Assembly: GCA_037013495.1 (NCBI GenBank)
Contig: CM072802.1
Location: forward strand, 61,747,983 to 61,811,982
DNA from: Hippophae tibetana
Lineage: Eukaryota > Streptophyta > Magnoliopsida > Rosales > Elaeagnaceae
Length of the DNA stretch: 64,000 bases
Direction of reading: 5' to 3'
Shown: one piece after another, positions 62,987 to 64,000 of the stretch
How the letters are laid out: the number at the start of each line of letters is the position of its first letter
Numbering within the stretch: the first letter of the stretch is position 1
Program-made: the position numbers and the translations under genes
The notes under the pieces: generated by a model
The model's input: the letters and a program-made list of their open reading frames with translations, nothing else
Database searches by the model: none
Told to the model about the DNA's origin: nothing

Positions 62987-63607
62987 ACTAATAGGGAACG
63001 TGAGCTGGGTTTAGACTCCTATTGGCAAATCTCCTTGCTATTGTTGTAAAAAAGAGACTCTGGTTTACCATTCTTATTATTTCCCGTTCTCGGGCCAATA
63101 TAGTGGATCTTTCCCATTATGACCACTACTTCGCCTCTTTGTTGGACTGCCGCCTAGAAAACATCATCGGACGCAATCTAAGAATCCTTTCTATTTTAAC
63201 TAAATAAAAATAGAAAACCGTCATGAGACAGGTTCGTTTTACCCTACTGATGGCAGTGTCGCAATAGTAATTCAACCTAGTACGAGAGGAACCATTGATT
63301 CGCACAATTGGTCATCGCGCTTGGTTGAAAAGCCAGTGACGCGAAGCTACTGTGTGCTGGATTATGACTGAATGCCTCTAAGTCAGAATCCGGGCTAGAA
63401 ACGATGCGTGTGCTTACCGCCCGTTTGGTGACCTACAGTAGGGGCCTCGGCCCCAAAAGGCGAGCGCCTTGAAGTGTAATTTCCATCGAGCGGCTGGTAG
63501 AATCCTTTGTAGATGACTTAAATACGTGACGGGGTATTGTAAGTGGTAAAGTGGCCTTGCTGCCACGATTTACTGAGATTCAGCCCTATGTCGCTTTGAT
63601 TCGTCCC
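62984..63607 (+). pseudogene. 25S rRNA 3' fragment, interrupted (copy 3)
   Basis: Same short version as copy 1, with the 202-bp insert at 63017-63218. In the insert it agrees with copy 2, not copy 1. Confidence 0.92.
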
Positions 63608-63756
63608 TCCCCTCCCTTTTTTTATTTTTTCCATACACGTTGGGAGGCTTGTAAAGTGCCCACAAATGCACATACTGATCATTACACGTGAATGACTCAT
63701 GACTCGTGACGAAACAAAGACATAACAAGATATCCTTCCCTAATTTTTTTTTAAAT
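63608..63756 (+). other. Sequence just past the 25S 3' end, copy 3
   Basis: Equivalent to 7297-7445. Confidence 0.4.
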
Positions 63757-64000
63757 AACCCAATTGGTTGGATTTGTGAGGCCGAACAGTACTTCGGATT
63801 CATGAACATCACACCAGATCAACAGGTGCAGCTGGCTTCCTTCCATCTAGAAGGCATCGCCCTATAATGGCATTGATGGTTGCTTGCAAAGTTTCGTGGA
63901 CCACTCACCTAGAGTGAGTTCACCAAGGCGGTGCAACTAAGGTTTGGTCCAACCGACTATGAAGACCCTTCAAAGAACCCAAGGCTAGCACCACCACCAT
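63757..64000 (+). mobile_element. Fossil Ty3/gypsy gag fragment, copy 3 (cut by window end)
   Basis: Equivalent to 7446-7689. The window stops inside it. Confidence 0.65.

Larger units (their letters stand above)
56311..64000 (+). repeat. Tandem macro-repeat, copy 3 (right end outside window)
   Basis: This copy follows copy 2 without a visible junction and matches copy 1 at an offset of 56310-56311 through its whole 7.69 kb. It shares the 784-bp absence with copy 1 and most of copy 1's variants against copy 2. The window ends inside the gag-like fossil, so whether its TPS gene is present cannot be seen. Confidence 0.96.

Noticed and set aside
1-64000. CRISPR array, tRNA genes or bacterial operon features
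   Set aside because: The repeats are long satellites and transposons, introns are eukaryotic, and no tRNA cloverleaf was noticed by eye.

Overview
The window is plant nuclear DNA, most likely from a eudicot. It is AT-rich and built mostly of old transposable elements, telomere-like satellite (degenerate TTTAGGG) and one host gene family. The host gene is a class II trehalose-6-phosphate synthase/phosphatase-like gene with GT-AG introns, closest by recall to Arabidopsis TPS7. No species can be named from the sequence alone.

Layout: the whole window is a tandem macro-repeat with a unit of about 28.55 kb. Copy 1 is 1-27764 (its left end lies outside the window), copy 2 is complete at 27765-56310, and copy 3 (56311-64000) runs off the right end. 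The copies are nearly identical. Each unit reads, left to right: telomere-like satellite with a 0.9-kb core; a minus-strand Athila/Tat-like Ty3/gypsy LTR fossil with a GC-rich block; a second satellite and core block; a 25S rRNA 3' fragment carrying a 202-bp insert; a mosaic of decayed gypsy and L1-like pieces; the TPS gene on the minus strand; a 1.9-kb LTR facing a partial inverted LTR across a low-complexity spacer; an inverted satellite and core block; and a 3'-truncated CACTA DNA transposon that contains a long palindrome, a nested solo LTR with a perfect 5-bp target duplication, and a decayed TNP2 transposase.

The three copies are not equally related. In the 7.7 kb where all three can be compared, copies 1 and 3 share most variants against copy 2, including loss of a 784-bp segment that copy 2 keeps. 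This A-B-A pattern suggests the amplified unit may be a dimer of about 57 kb, or that copies exchange sequence. False duplication or haplotype mixing in an assembly must also be excluded.

Function: the two complete TPS copies look intact and their translations match, so the clearest host consequence is extra dosage of a putative trehalose-6-phosphate signalling protein. A pair of G-boxes lies upstream of each. Everything else appears to be fossil or structural sequence. I saw no tRNA gene, no CRISPR array and no second host protein gene.
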